This document shows, piece by piece, positions 9,477 through 18,411 of a stretch of DNA of 46,910 nucleotides. Each line of letters starts with the position of its first letter. The first letter of the stretch is position 1. The notes under the pieces were generated by a model. It made no database searches. It saw only the letters and a list, made by a program, of their open reading frames with translations, and had not been told where the DNA came from. Source of the stretch: a virus; IMG/VR virus record IMGVR_UViG_3300009093_000065, positions 1-46,910 of that record, one strand, 5' to 3'. The translations under genes and the position numbers were made by a program.

Positions 9477-9848
9477 CTAGTAGAGCGGCGCGTAGACCCG
9501 GATGCGAAGCGCAGCGGCCAGCAGTCCAGCGGAGTAAGCCGAAGCCTGCGTGTACTCGGTCAGGTTGTTGCTGATGTTCACAACGCCATTCTTGAGCGTG
9601 GTTCCGGGGCAAAATGTGAAAATATACCCGGTTGGTGCCGTTCCAGCCGCAGGGTCTTCCCATACTTCTACCTTAGTTGGAAGCTGGGAGGTCTTGAGGG
9701 CATCGCCAAGCTGCGTGAGGTCGCAGGTATCGCCATGCGTAGACGCTCCACCGTAGTTTCCGGTGAGGGCAATCGTTCCCTCTGCGATCACTTGCCGTCC
9801 AGTCGTATCAGGGTTGCTCAAAACAGCGAGTGGCGTGATGGTAAGCAT
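9477..9848 (-). CDS. Small virion protein, 123 aa
   Basis: Unrecognised. Predominantly beta-strand with a conserved-looking opening (LTITPLAVLSNPDTTGRQV) and an end in VYAPLY. Size and Gly/Thr-rich composition fit a head or tail decoration or completion protein. It lies between the connector-like gene (9872-10666) and the large tail gene in the late operon. Confidence 0.65.
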   Translation of the reverse strand: MLTITPLAVLSNPDTTGRQVIAEGTIALTGNYGGASTHGDTCDLTQLGDALKTSQLPTKVEVWEDPAAGTAPTGYIFTFCPGTTLKNGVVNISNNLTEYTQASAYSAGLLAAALRIRVYAPLY

Positions 9849-9871
9849 GGTGTCTCCTCAGAGAAACTGTA

Positions 9872-10666
9872 TCAGTAATTTGCGTATCCGTAACCATAAT
9901 TCCTTGGCCCACTTCTCGGTCTGCGGCGGACATTCGAGCGGTTTTTCAGCCTTACATCGCGGTTGAAAATCAGCTTGGCCTCACCCTCGGCTCTGGATTT
10001 GAACGTCTGGGAGTCTATGTCGTCTCTGCCGTCGCAGGCTTCCACGCAGATGTAGTCAGCAAGGGCGTCCGTAGCACCAATAATAGGAATTGGCTGCTGA
10101 TACCACTGTGTCTCGCCCTGGGTGGTAAAAGCTGGAAAGAATTGGGCGAACCTGATGCGTAAATCCACAGGGATATTCGTACCCGGCATGTAGATTTTGT
10201 CGTTCCGGTATTCAAAAATGCCGTTTCTCTGGTACTTGAACGTCGCAGGAAGGCCGTCCATGATGTTCTCTAAGGGACAGCCCCAACCACAGTTAAAACC
10301 AGATACCCTATCCCAGACTTTCAGGGGAAATTCGCACTTTTGTGGGAGTGCCCAATTCGTCCAGACCTGGGTTCCGTCGTAAAAACCCGTCCAGTCCAGC
10401 CAGCACTGCACTGCGGGGTCGGCAGAGTTGCAAATCGGTAATCCGGTAAGGATCACTTCATCAATCAGTCTTGCATACCCTAAATTGGCGAGGAACTGCT
10501 GAAGCCTCAGCCATGCAGAATTAGCCATCGTCTGCGAAAACGGCTGCGAGTCCTTGAGGATGTCACCGGATAACTGCTGAATCGCGTCGTTAAGCCGAGT
10601 ACGCGCCTTATTCATCGCATCTTCTACGATGGGGTAAGGCGCGGTCAGTGTCGGCGGGAGAGGCAT
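9872..10666 (-). CDS. Head-tail connector or tail adaptor candidate, 264 aa
   Basis: The N-terminal half is helical (DAMNKARTRLNDAIQQLSGD), and the middle is Trp/Cys-rich. The end is strongly basic and aromatic (NVRRRPRSGPRNYGYGYANY). The N-terminal pattern of long helices directly downstream of coat genes fits a head completion or adaptor protein that binds under the portal. No family assignment can be made by eye. It ends 24 nt before the 123-aa gene and its start codon abuts the previous stop. Confidence 0.6.
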   Translation of the reverse strand: MPLPPTLTAPYPIVEDAMNKARTRLNDAIQQLSGDILKDSQPFSQTMANSAWLRLQQFLANLGYARLIDEVILTGLPICNSADPAVQCWLDWTGFYDGTQVWTNWALPQKCEFPLKVWDRVSGFNCGWGCPLENIMDGLPATFKYQRNGIFEYRNDKIYMPGTNIPVDLRIRFAQFFPAFTTQGETQWYQQPIPIIGATDALADYICVEACDGRDDIDSQTFKSRAEGEAKLIFNRDVRLKNRSNVRRRPRSGPRNYGYGYANY

Positions 10667-11494
10667 TTAGACGAAAAGACCATCCTTCTTGGCCTGCTCA
10701 TACTTTTTCTTGTCCAGAATGTATCCGCAGCTCTTGCATGTCATCGCTACGGACTTGACGTTTTCTCCACAGGAAGGGCATTCTGCCTGCGCCTGCGGAT
10801 CAGTCCCCCTCAGCCAAGCCCTGTCCTTGAGGTTCATCCACTCCGCGCAGACGTGGTGAATTTCAGGCCGGATAATAGCCTCTGCCCTCTGAGGACCAGC
10901 AGCCCATGCCCTGTCTGCGTCCAAAACCTGCTCTGCCATGAACTTCATCAGTTCAGCACGAGCGGCGGCCAGTTCTGCTTCGGTCGGAGTCTTACCAGCG
11001 GCGACGAAACAGCCCTTGCGAATCCATGAGGTATTGGTGTCGTGCCCAATCCCTACTCCGAGCATTTCATTGGCGAAATACCGTCCTTCGTCCTGCTGGT
11101 TCCATGAACAAACATCCATGTCGGTCGGAATAGGCTCAAGCATCAACCCCGGCAACGGGCGGAAGGCTGCATATTCCTTACGCGGTTCGGTAACTCGCTT
11201 CTCGCCTTCCTCCCACACGTCAGGAACGTAGACACCGGCAGGGACTTTCGGCAGAGGCAGCTTGACCCACTCCATCGGCGCACCGACTTCACACGGAGGA
11301 ATGAAGTAGTAGCCGAACGAACCCATATTGACCCGCTCTCCCCACGGCCCGACATTGAAGCAATGGACGGTGTTTTCGCGGATCATGGTCTGGATCATCG
11401 AATTTACGGGAGGAATCGACCGATGCCTGCCAGTCTTGTTCTTCAAATACTCGCCCATCCGCTTTTCTGCTTCTGCCGCCGTAATCCTTGCCAT
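10667..11494 (-). CDS. Late protein with C-terminal zinc ribbon, 275 aa
   Basis: The body is unrecognised. The last 45 residues contain CPSCGENVKSVAMTCKSCGY, a four-cysteine zinc ribbon, followed by a basic tail. Helical region AELAAARAELMKFMAEQV lies just before. It sits in the head/tail part of the late operon, 1 nt after its upstream neighbour's stop. A zinc ribbon on a late protein could bind DNA or RNA or stabilise a virion contact; which one is not visible. Confidence 0.65.
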   Translation of the reverse strand: MARITAAEAEKRMGEYLKNKTGRHRSIPPVNSMIQTMIRENTVHCFNVGPWGERVNMGSFGYYFIPPCEVGAPMEWVKLPLPKVPAGVYVPDVWEEGEKRVTEPRKEYAAFRPLPGLMLEPIPTDMDVCSWNQQDEGRYFANEMLGVGIGHDTNTSWIRKGCFVAAGKTPTEAELAAARAELMKFMAEQVLDADRAWAAGPQRAEAIIRPEIHHVCAEWMNLKDRAWLRGTDPQAQAECPSCGENVKSVAMTCKSCGYILDKKKYEQAKKDGLFV

Positions 11495-11495
11495 A

Positions 11496-12110
11496 CTAGC
11501 TCCTTACCTGCGAAAATCCCTGTCCCGGCAGCTTGAAAGCCTGTGCGGGGTTGAGGTTGATTTGCCTGCGCTTCTTGATCATCATAGACCCATTCGGATC
11601 AGGTTGAGCATCACGAAGCCTGTACCGTTCAGATTCGGTTCGTTCTTTCTGCTCTCGATCCAGCCGCTCCTCATGAATTCTCTTGCGTTCATGGAAACCT
11701 AGTCTCTGCTCTTTGTTGGCTCGGGCAATCAACTCACCTACGCCTTCAGGAACTCCGTCAAAGACGTGCCGGGTGATATAAACCCCGTCAAAGGGGTAAG
11801 GCTCGTGCTGGATAGTAGACGTGCAGTCTTTCTGCTGAAACCTGACAGCGTATTCGTCAGGCGTGCAAAGGGTATGTTCCATCGCGGACTGCCACGACTC
11901 TAACACCCACTTGCCTTTTACTCCGGTTTCCGTGTAAGCACGAACCGAACGATATTCTTCCTTCCCGTCAGGCCACTTGCCGCCGATTAGCCTTTTAACG
12001 CTGTCAGCAAAGACAATCCGCCATAGGTTTCCACCTGAAGGCGTCGTGCCATATTTTGCCATCGGCAAAGGGTAGTGAGTAACGGTGTCGGAACCGACTT
12101 GAGCGATCAT
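11496..12110 (-). CDS. Late hypothetical protein, 204 aa
   Basis: Unrecognised. The N-terminal half is beta-rich (YPLPMAKYGTTPSGGNLWRI). A charged helix runs through about residues 125-165 (ERKRIHEERLDREQKERTES), and the basic C-terminus contains MIKKRRQINLNPAQAFKLPG. Position right after the major capsid gene, beyond a hairpin terminator, suggests a head-associated protein made in smaller amounts than the coat. Confidence 0.65.
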   Translation of the reverse strand: MIAQVGSDTVTHYPLPMAKYGTTPSGGNLWRIVFADSVKRLIGGKWPDGKEEYRSVRAYTETGVKGKWVLESWQSAMEHTLCTPDEYAVRFQQKDCTSTIQHEPYPFDGVYITRHVFDGVPEGVGELIARANKEQRLGFHERKRIHEERLDREQKERTESERYRLRDAQPDPNGSMMIKKRRQINLNPAQAFKLPGQGFSQVRS

Positions 12111-12127
12111 TTGGGCTTAGAGTAACA

Positions 12128-12150
12128 CGCGGCCCCCAGAAGAGGCCGCG
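12128..12150 (-). terminator. Hairpin after the capsid gene, likely partial terminator
   Basis: Seven-bp perfect stem CGCGGCC/GGCCGCG with a 9-nt loop, followed on the minus strand by TGTTACTCT. It begins 8 nt after the capsid stop. The weak U-tract suggests partial termination, which would leave capsid mRNA in excess over the downstream genes. Confidence 0.55.
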
Positions 12151-12158
12151 CATCAGGG

Positions 12159-13424
12159 TTATTTCCCGAAGTAACCACGAGGGATAGTCCAGCCCGTCAA
12201 AGCCGCATTTAAGCGCGGCATCCATGAGCCGATCTGAACACCCATGATCATCCAGAACATGTTTGTGGTGGCCACAGACCCGTCAGAAGCGTACTGCGGG
12301 AATGTAGTCTGCCCGTCCACCTCATACATGTCCAGCGGCTTGGCTTCTAGACGGCCCCACTGCTTCAGCGGGAAGAAGTCGATGATCCCGGGAATTGCCC
12401 TGGGATTGACTACCATCTCGTACCCAGCCATTGTGCTGGGCGTCTTCTCCGCAAGCATGTCATTGGAGTTCCGACGCTTGCCGGAGGCCACGTCGATACG
12501 CTGCACAAGGAGAGCGTTGTCCTCCCATGCCGCTGCGCCGTCTACGTTGGTGTGAACGATCAAGTCGTTCTCGTCTGCCGCGTCGTTACCCTTGGCCAGG
12601 ATGATCTGCGCCAGCATCGCCCGGACATTCGCCGGAACCAATGCACCAGTCGCGGTGATGCCACGAGCGGAGAACTGGTCAGGGTATGAAGACCGGAGGA
12701 TGTTCATGAAGTTACCGGTGTTGCCGACAACCTGATAGTAGTTTCGGCCAAACAAACCAGAGTTAGCGATGCCAGCCGAACCAGCTACCAGAAGGAAATA
12801 CCCAGTCGTCACGCCAGCAGGAACTGGGCCGGTAAGCCACAAGGTTGTGTTGGTCGTGTCTACGGTCTGGATAACGACCGTGCCAACATACCCAGAAGAC
12901 CCAGTGAGGGCGGAGTAAATGTCAATCGGCTGGCCGGAAGAGAAGAAATTGGCGTTGTTGACGACGATGGAGTTCGTGCCAACCGAAACCACCGTGTCCA
13001 GAGTGTTTGCGCCGTCTCCGGTGCAGAGAACCGCATCCATCAGACCGGCAAAAGTCCTCGTGACCGTCTCTTCGGTGTAGGCAACGTAGTCCTTGATCGA
13101 ACGGGAGTCGCCGTCAGTCGCATATTCAGACTGAGCGGTGTAAGCCCCACCCTGAGCGAAGTACACGCAGGAGAGCTGTCCGTAGACTTCCTGAGGAGCA
13201 TCACCTACACCCAGACCTCCGCCGTTAGGATTAACCTGACGGAACGAAGCAGTCGGAATCGGAGTGAAGGGGATGCGCGAAGGACGCGAAGAGACAGGCT
13301 TGATGTCGGTGCGGGCCTGAATACGCGACCAGAGAACCGAAGAGAGCAGGAATGTCTCTTCCAATTTATCCCGCAGATACTCTCTTTGGGACGCAATAGT
13401 GTTTGCATTATTTCCAGCAGCCAT
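12159..13424 (-). CDS. Major capsid protein, 421 aa
   Basis: Size, position after the scaffold gene, and composition identify the coat protein of an HK97-fold head. The N-terminus begins with a helix (NTIASQREYLRDKLEETFLL). The middle contains the insertion-like beta segment around residues 160-220 and the end has the P-domain-like phrase MAGYEMVVNPRAIPGIIDFF. The start at 13424 has AAAGGTG 5 nt upstream. The 206-nt leader before it is unusually long for this compact genome and may hold a translation-enhancing structure. I cannot confirm the family by alignment. Confidence 0.85.
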   Translation of the reverse strand: MAAGNNANTIASQREYLRDKLEETFLLSSVLWSRIQARTDIKPVSSRPSRIPFTPIPTASFRQVNPNGGGLGVGDAPQEVYGQLSCVYFAQGGAYTAQSEYATDGDSRSIKDYVAYTEETVTRTFAGLMDAVLCTGDGANTLDTVVSVGTNSIVVNNANFFSSGQPIDIYSALTGSSGYVGTVVIQTVDTTNTTLWLTGPVPAGVTTGYFLLVAGSAGIANSGLFGRNYYQVVGNTGNFMNILRSSYPDQFSARGITATGALVPANVRAMLAQIILAKGNDAADENDLIVHTNVDGAAAWEDNALLVQRIDVASGKRRNSNDMLAEKTPSTMAGYEMVVNPRAIPGIIDFFPLKQWGRLEAKPLDMYEVDGQTTFPQYASDGSVATTNMFWMIMGVQIGSWMPRLNAALTGWTIPRGYFGK

Positions 13425-13630
13425 AGGGCACCTTTGGGGTGTGAGTTTTCGCCTATGTGTGCCCTTCGCCCTTAGGCCAGCCGGACGCTGCTGCCGCTTT
13501 TACACAGTCTGGTTTTCGTACCTTACTTCAGGCTAACCGTTTTAGGGGCCGGGTTCCCTCATGCCTGATGACGCTTACCATATCACTGCTTTGGTTGTAA
13601 TGTGATCGGTGAAATGTTATATTTATAAAT
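13425..13630. other. Intergenic leader of the capsid gene
   Basis: No gene seen. On the minus strand it is the 5' leader of the capsid mRNA: GC-rich and probably structured near the gene, with an AT-rich stretch at 13611-13630. On the plus strand it holds the promoter of the HNH gene at 13631. Confidence 0.5.
13595..13623 (+). promoter_or_regulatory. Promoter for the HNH gene at 13631 (leaderless)
   Basis: -35 TTGTAA (13595-13600), 17-nt spacer, -10 TATATT (13618-13623), then 7 nt to the ATG at 13631. No ribosome site is present, so the mRNA is predicted to start at the start codon. Confidence 0.6.
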
Positions 13631-14065
13631 ATGGGTAAAATAACGCATGGTCTAAGTGGCACAAAAATCCACATGCGATGGGTAAGCATGGTTGGGCGAT
13701 GCACTCAGCCGAGCCATTCAGTTTATTCATACTATGGGGGCCGGGGAATAAACGTGTGCGAGAGGTGGAAGAAATCCCTGACGGCGTTTATAGAGGACAT
13801 GGGGTATCCTCCGTCACAAAACCATTCGATTGATCGAATAGATACAGATGGTGATTACGAACCCAAGAATTGCCGATGGGCTACTAGAAGCGAACAGAGC
13901 CTAAACCGTAAGAATAACCGCTGGGTCATGATTAGCGGGTTCGGAGAGACTCTTCCCATTACGAGATGGGCTAGACTGGCAGGAACAACTCGCTTTAAGC
14001 TGCGCAATAAGCTACAGGCTAATGGATTCTGTATTGAGAAGTGCATTGACAACCCATTTAAATGA
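13631..14065 (+). CDS. HNH-family homing endonuclease, 144 aa
   Basis: Contains the signature [20 protein letters not shown] (about residues 66-85), typical of free-standing phage HNH endonucleases, preceded by a region with [13 protein letters not shown]. The C-terminal part ([19 protein letters not shown]) looks like a helix-turn-helix DNA-binding module. It lies opposite to the late operon, between the capsid and cold-shock genes, and overlaps the end of the latter by 8 nt. It is probably a second, independent selfish insertion: it shares no obvious similarity with the HNH protein at 5157. Confidence 0.85.
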   Translation: MGKITHGLSGTKIHMRWVSMVGRCTQPSHSVYSYYGGRGINVCERWKKSLTAFIEDMGYPPSQNHSIDRIDTDGDYEPKNCRWATRSEQSLNRKNNRWVMISGFGETLPITRWARLAGTTRFKLRNKLQANGFCIEKCIDNPFK

Positions 14066-14261
14066 CACGAACTTCCTCAGCCTGCAAGCCCTTTGATCCG
14101 CGAACTACCTCAAAAGAGACGCGCTGACCCTCTTTGAGAGTCTTGTAGCCGTCCATGTCAATCGCTGTATGGTGGACAAAAACGTCTTTTGCTCCGTCGT
14201 CCCTACGGATGAAACCAAACTGATCTTTAAACCAAGCTACCGTGCCTTCGATCCGTTCCAT
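14058..14261 (-). CDS. Cold-shock domain protein, 67 aa
   Basis: Full-length CspA-type protein (family size about 67-70 aa). RNA-binding motif 1 is FGFI (residues 15-18) and motif 2 is DVFVHH (26-31); the opening IEGTVAWFK and the closing [10 protein letters not shown] also match. It binds single-stranded RNA or DNA and melts RNA structure. Location between the scaffold and capsid genes is unusual and suggests co-expression with late mRNAs, perhaps to keep the structured capsid leader open; that link is inference. Ends convergently with the HNH gene. Confidence 0.92.
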   Translation of the reverse strand: MERIEGTVAWFKDQFGFIRRDDGAKDVFVHHTAIDMDGYKTLKEGQRVSFEVVRGSKGLQAEEVRVI

Positions 14262-14270
14262 TGCCTATCC

Positions 14271-15536
14271 TCACCGTTGAAATAACACTTTTGATCCGTC
14301 ACGGAGAATGTACTTACCATCTCCGCCCTTTTTGCCTGCGATTCGTGCCGTAGCCTGCCAGTCCACATCGTTGTAGTTGGGATTAGTCCCTACACGATTG
14401 AAACCAGTAACGGCGGTCGTTTCAGTCTTGGCCACAGGCCTGGTCTCAACCTTCTTTGGCCCCGGCTTATCACCTACTCCAGCCCTGCGGAAAGCCGCCT
14501 GCATTGCCGCAGGAGCCTTCGACCGAATAATGCCGTCCATGTACTTCCGATAGCCGGTGCGATCTTTCGCCGCCAGATAGCGGTCTACCTTCTCCTTGTG
14601 CCCCGGAACAGCTAGAACTGCGCGATTTAACGCAGATTCGTAAAGCTCCTGAATGGTGGAAACCTTGTCTGCGGGAAGTTTTCTAGTCCCGGCGTTTTTC
14701 TTGAACTCAGCCTCGGTAATTGCGCTTTTGACTGATTTACGTTCAGTCTTGAACTCCCTTACCGTTAGAGCCTGTTCGCGCTGATCGACTTCGCTTGTAG
14801 TTTTAGTCTCTGTTTTCTGCTCGGTCTTTGGCGGAGTCTTGGCTAACTGACCGATTCTGGCGATGTATTTAGCAATCGGGTTCCATTGCCGAGCGATTGC
14901 TTCCATGCCCTGACGCGCCTTACCGGATTCGTCGAAGATTAGGTTTTCCAGCAACGCGCCGTTGAACTCAACCCGGTTCGCGTCCATGTCCGCAGCGAAT
15001 ATCTGCGAAACCTTATGCGTAAACGCCTCCGGTGCCACCTCCGCGAACTTGTCCATGACATGCGGGGCGTGAAAGGCAAACGCCGAAGGGTTGGATTCGG
15101 CCATCTCCGTTGCGAACTGTGGTTTGTTGTTCGTCCAGTCAGCGTCAAGACCCTTCCATGCGTCCAACTCGCCCTTCATGCTTCCAACGCCGTCGATCCC
15201 GCCGTACTCCTCAAGCTCGGAAGTTAGCTGTTCGGCCTGCCGTGCGCCTTCGGGAAAGTGCTTGCGAAACGACGCAGAATCAAAAAGGGCCGCGCGAAAT
15301 TCTTTCGCCAACTTAGGGTCTTTGGCCTTCAGTTCCGTAAGCGTGGCTAGGGCTTTTTCAGACAGCTTCAGCTTGCCATCCGATTCGATGATGGAAGGCT
15401 CGTCTTGCTCTTCGGTCTGCTGTTCGGTAGTTTGTGACTCAGCCGAATCTCCTGTTTCCTGAGACTCTACTTCGCCGCTTTCTATCTCTTCCGCTTCCAG
15501 TTCGGGTGCATCGAGAACTGCTGCCGTATCTTCCAT
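14271..15536 (-). CDS. Capsid scaffold-like protein, 421 aa
   Basis: Very acidic N-terminus (about residues 8-55, rich in Glu/Gln/Ser), a helical middle, and a basic C-terminal region (RRAGVGDKPGPKKVETRP) that could bind coat protein. This charge layout and its place between portal and major capsid genes are characteristic of scaffolding proteins that shape the procapsid and are then released. Starts 9 nt after the portal stop. Confidence 0.75.
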   Translation of the reverse strand: MEDTAAVLDAPELEAEEIESGEVESQETGDSAESQTTEQQTEEQDEPSIIESDGKLKLSEKALATLTELKAKDPKLAKEFRAALFDSASFRKHFPEGARQAEQLTSELEEYGGIDGVGSMKGELDAWKGLDADWTNNKPQFATEMAESNPSAFAFHAPHVMDKFAEVAPEAFTHKVSQIFAADMDANRVEFNGALLENLIFDESGKARQGMEAIARQWNPIAKYIARIGQLAKTPPKTEQKTETKTTSEVDQREQALTVREFKTERKSVKSAITEAEFKKNAGTRKLPADKVSTIQELYESALNRAVLAVPGHKEKVDRYLAAKDRTGYRKYMDGIIRSKAPAAMQAAFRRAGVGDKPGPKKVETRPVAKTETTAVTGFNRVGTNPNYNDVDWQATARIAGKKGGDGKYILRDGSKVLFQR

Positions 15537-15545
15537 ACTTTCTCC

Positions 15546-17981
15546 TTACATCGTAGGTGCCGCTGCTGGGGCCGGTGGTGGTTGCTTCTGTTGGGGCGGT
15601 GGGGCGTGACGCAACATTGGAGCTTGCGCCTGTTGTGCCTGCATCATAACAGCCATGCGTTCAAGATGAAGTTTTACATGAAGTCTTACGTTCTCAACTC
15701 CCAAAGTATTTGGCACGGGATCACCGTCTGGCCCCGGTCGTCCGACATTGATCTCTCGCCAAGCCGCCTCTGTTGATAACCAGTCCTGACCTGCCGGGCC
15801 TTCCCACTGATGGAAGTCCAGATCGTCTACATCAATCGACGGCTTTAGCAACGCTTCAGGGTATTCAATCGGCGTCATACCGTCTTCGCTCATGCCAAAG
15901 GGGATCACCTTCAGCGGCTCGGGAGCCGGTGGAGCAGGTTGGCCCTGCTGCTGGGCTACAAGCGCAGCCGTGGCGTGCTGCTGCAATAGCATATCCTGCT
16001 GCTGCATAAACGCCTCTACTTCATCGGGCGTAGGAGGCAAGGGTTGGCCTTGTAGAAGCTCCTCAATCTCGCGCATCTGCTTCTTTGCAGACTCAGCCTC
16101 CATAAGCTGTAGTTCCTTGAATCCAAATATCTGGCAGATGATCTCCCAGTTGTAGGTATCACCCAAAAGCTGCGCCCCGATGGTCGGATTGGTGGTAGCG
16201 ATGTTGATGAGAGCCTGAAGCAAATCCCTCTTGGCAGAAGTTGTCTCTGGGAAGCTCGAATCGGTGTCGGGATACGCCCCAAACTTTCCTTTGGTCAGCC
16301 TTTCGAGCTTCAAAACCTGCGTCTGACCCTTCACTGGAACAAGAATCTGCTCTGCGTGGTCGGGATTCTTGGACGCCTTCTGTGCAGCCAGTTGATACAT
16401 TCTGGCCATGACGTTTTGCAGGGCCATCCACGGAATGCCCTTGACGCCCATTGCTTGATTTTTGGCCTGAGCATACCCGGAAGCAGTCTTTTGGTCTGCC
16501 ATCTGACCGCCAAACAAGGCAGGAGGAGTGCCGAGAACAAACTGTAGGAATGGCCCCGCAAGATACTCCATCAACTCATACAAAGACTCGGGCAGTACCA
16601 GGTCTGGTTCACGGAAGAAATCCGCTTCCAATGCTTGCCCGTTACGGGCCTTTTTCATCGAAAACGCATAAGGCTCTGACTTCTGATCCTGAATCGCATC
16701 GAACTCAGCGTCTTCCGCGTGGATAAATGTTCTAGGCCAGCCGTAGTCCTGTGCCTCACGAAGCGAATTGAGAATGTCGTTGAAGAAATCCTGAATGACA
16801 ATCGCATCATCCATGATGGCTTCCCGCGCCATGCCATCGCCTTCGTACGGAAAGCCGATTACAACTCCGTCATCAACGCTTTCTTCCCACGCCTCCGCAT
16901 AGGTCTTGCCAATAAACACAGCATGGACGCCTTGCGGGAAAAGTTGGTTGAGCTTGTCTCTTACCGAGAACGGAGAGCCGTCTTCGTTGGTGTTGTCCTC
17001 GGGCTTGTCAGCATCGTAGTTATTAGTCTTGCCCTGAAGCTGATAGGCGTCGTCAAACTTCTCATCCACAAAACAGCATGGACGAAGGTAGGCATTCGCC
17101 CGGACTCCAAGGTGAGTCAAAGCATCACCAACCTGTGCGTAACGCCGGGTTCCCTGCAAAATTCCTAGTCGTGCAATACGGGCATAAGCATCTTCCGCCA
17201 ACCCTGAAGTCATAGGCTTAATTTTCTTGGCGATGTGCGGGTATTCCTGCTTGAAGCTGTTTACTGTGCGGTCGTCGTAGAGAATCACCGCGTCTACTTC
17301 ATCCAAACAGTTTGCAGTGATAGGAAGGACTCTCGACTCTAATGCGCCCCAGACTCGCGCTGTCTCGTTTTGTTTTGGTTGGCCTTCTTCGTTTACACCC
17401 CAAAGCTGCTCATTTGCTTCAGTGTTAACGGTGACAATGGTCAGTCCTGATTCACAGAACTGCTGCACGATCTTGAGTTGAAGGCCTTTGACATCATTCG
17501 AGCGGTCGAAAAACTCACGATACACCTCAGCCGTCTTCGCGGCCTCAAGGTCTTCGGTGGACTGCGTGTCGGGTCGAAAGTCAATGCCGGGAGGGTTCTG
17601 GGTAAGAACCGCCTCAATCACCAACTCGGTCGGACGGACGATGTTGTAATCGCCCACATACTGAGGGCATTCGATCATGCCGTTCCCAGCGGCTACGGCT
17701 TCCCCAGCGACAGCGGCAACGTACATGCCCGTCTGCCGGTTCTCGTAGATATGCTGAAATCCCCTGCGGTAGTACTTGTTTCTGGCGACACGCATCACCT
17801 GACGGCGGCGGTCGTATAGCTCTCTTGCACCTACCTGCGTTTCAATGGCGATACGGAGGGCGTTTTGCAACTGCTCAGGCAGATAGCAGTTGTTTAGCCC
17901 ATAGGTAGGTGGCGCGTCCTGTTCTTCTAGTTCTTCAGGATGCTCGTCTACCGCCAGTTCGCCATCATTCTCATCTATCAA
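15546..17981 (-). CDS. Portal protein, 811 aa
   Basis: Ring protein through which DNA is packaged and ejected. Length is in the range of large podovirus portals (P22-like, about 700-800 aa) rather than the 400-550 aa of siphovirus portals. The N-terminus is acidic. The body has ARVWGALESRVLPI and NDILNSLREAQDYGWPR segments expected of wing and stem, and the C-terminus is a Gln/Pro/Ala-rich tail (MMQAQQAQAPMLRHAPPPQQ). It overlaps the preceding gene by 4 nt (ATGA). The call rests on size, position upstream of scaffold and capsid, and overall pattern. Confidence 0.85.
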   Translation of the reverse strand: MIDENDGELAVDEHPEELEEQDAPPTYGLNNCYLPEQLQNALRIAIETQVGARELYDRRRQVMRVARNKYYRRGFQHIYENRQTGMYVAAVAGEAVAAGNGMIECPQYVGDYNIVRPTELVIEAVLTQNPPGIDFRPDTQSTEDLEAAKTAEVYREFFDRSNDVKGLQLKIVQQFCESGLTIVTVNTEANEQLWGVNEEGQPKQNETARVWGALESRVLPITANCLDEVDAVILYDDRTVNSFKQEYPHIAKKIKPMTSGLAEDAYARIARLGILQGTRRYAQVGDALTHLGVRANAYLRPCCFVDEKFDDAYQLQGKTNNYDADKPEDNTNEDGSPFSVRDKLNQLFPQGVHAVFIGKTYAEAWEESVDDGVVIGFPYEGDGMAREAIMDDAIVIQDFFNDILNSLREAQDYGWPRTFIHAEDAEFDAIQDQKSEPYAFSMKKARNGQALEADFFREPDLVLPESLYELMEYLAGPFLQFVLGTPPALFGGQMADQKTASGYAQAKNQAMGVKGIPWMALQNVMARMYQLAAQKASKNPDHAEQILVPVKGQTQVLKLERLTKGKFGAYPDTDSSFPETTSAKRDLLQALINIATTNPTIGAQLLGDTYNWEIICQIFGFKELQLMEAESAKKQMREIEELLQGQPLPPTPDEVEAFMQQQDMLLQQHATAALVAQQQGQPAPPAPEPLKVIPFGMSEDGMTPIEYPEALLKPSIDVDDLDFHQWEGPAGQDWLSTEAAWREINVGRPGPDGDPVPNTLGVENVRLHVKLHLERMAVMMQAQQAQAPMLRHAPPPQQKQPPPAPAAAPTM

Positions 17982-18229
17982 TGGATGCGCCTCGTGGCGT
18001 TGTCAGCAGCCTTCTGCATGAACTCAATCGCATCGGTCTTGTCCATGCGATCTAAGATAGCACTTGTGGCCTCAGCAAACAGCTTACAGCACAAATACTC
18101 TTCGCTTGGACGGTTTCTCACCCCGCAGTAAGGGCAGAAAATTGACGAAGAATCCCCTTGTTTTACCTGCACGATCTGGTCATGCAGAAACTTGAGTTTT
18201 TCGTCGGGAGTGAGTTCGGCCGCGTTCAT
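17978..18229 (-). CDS. Small zinc-ribbon protein, 83 aa
   Basis: Contains FCPYCGVRNRPSEEYLCC (about residues 31-48), a plausible four-Cys zinc site, flanked by helices. Function unknown. It is translationally linked on both sides: TAATG with the upstream gene and ATGA with portal. Confidence 0.7.
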   Translation of the reverse strand: MNAAELTPDEKLKFLHDQIVQVKQGDSSSIFCPYCGVRNRPSEEYLCCKLFAEATSAILDRMDKTDAIEFMQKAADNATRRIH

Positions 18230-18411
18230 TAGATGGTCTTTTTGATAAATCTTAGTCCTAGCAATCCTCGACCTCGTTTCGATGGATCGGACGAGTGAGA
18301 ATCTACTTCAGCCTGTTGCAGCTTCGACCGGCCAGACGCCTTAGCTTCAGCCGTGAGCTTGCCGGGGCGTTTGACCGCTCCCTGAATCCATCGCTTCTTT
18401 ACTAGGCTCAT
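18229..18411 (-). CDS. Small basic late protein, 60 aa
   Basis: Begins MSLVKKRWIQGAVKRPGKLT, a pattern shared by a group of small basic phage proteins usually encoded near portal genes. Their function is not known to me. Lys/Arg-rich throughout, so nucleic-acid binding or packing in the head is possible. One-base overlaps with both neighbours. Confidence 0.7.
   Translation of the reverse strand: MSLVKKRWIQGAVKRPGKLTAEAKASGRSKLQQAEVDSHSSDPSKRGRGLLGLRFIKKTI

Noticed and set aside
12128-12150. Full strong terminator after the capsid gene
   Set aside because: The hairpin is strong but the following U-tract is poor, so only partial termination is claimed.
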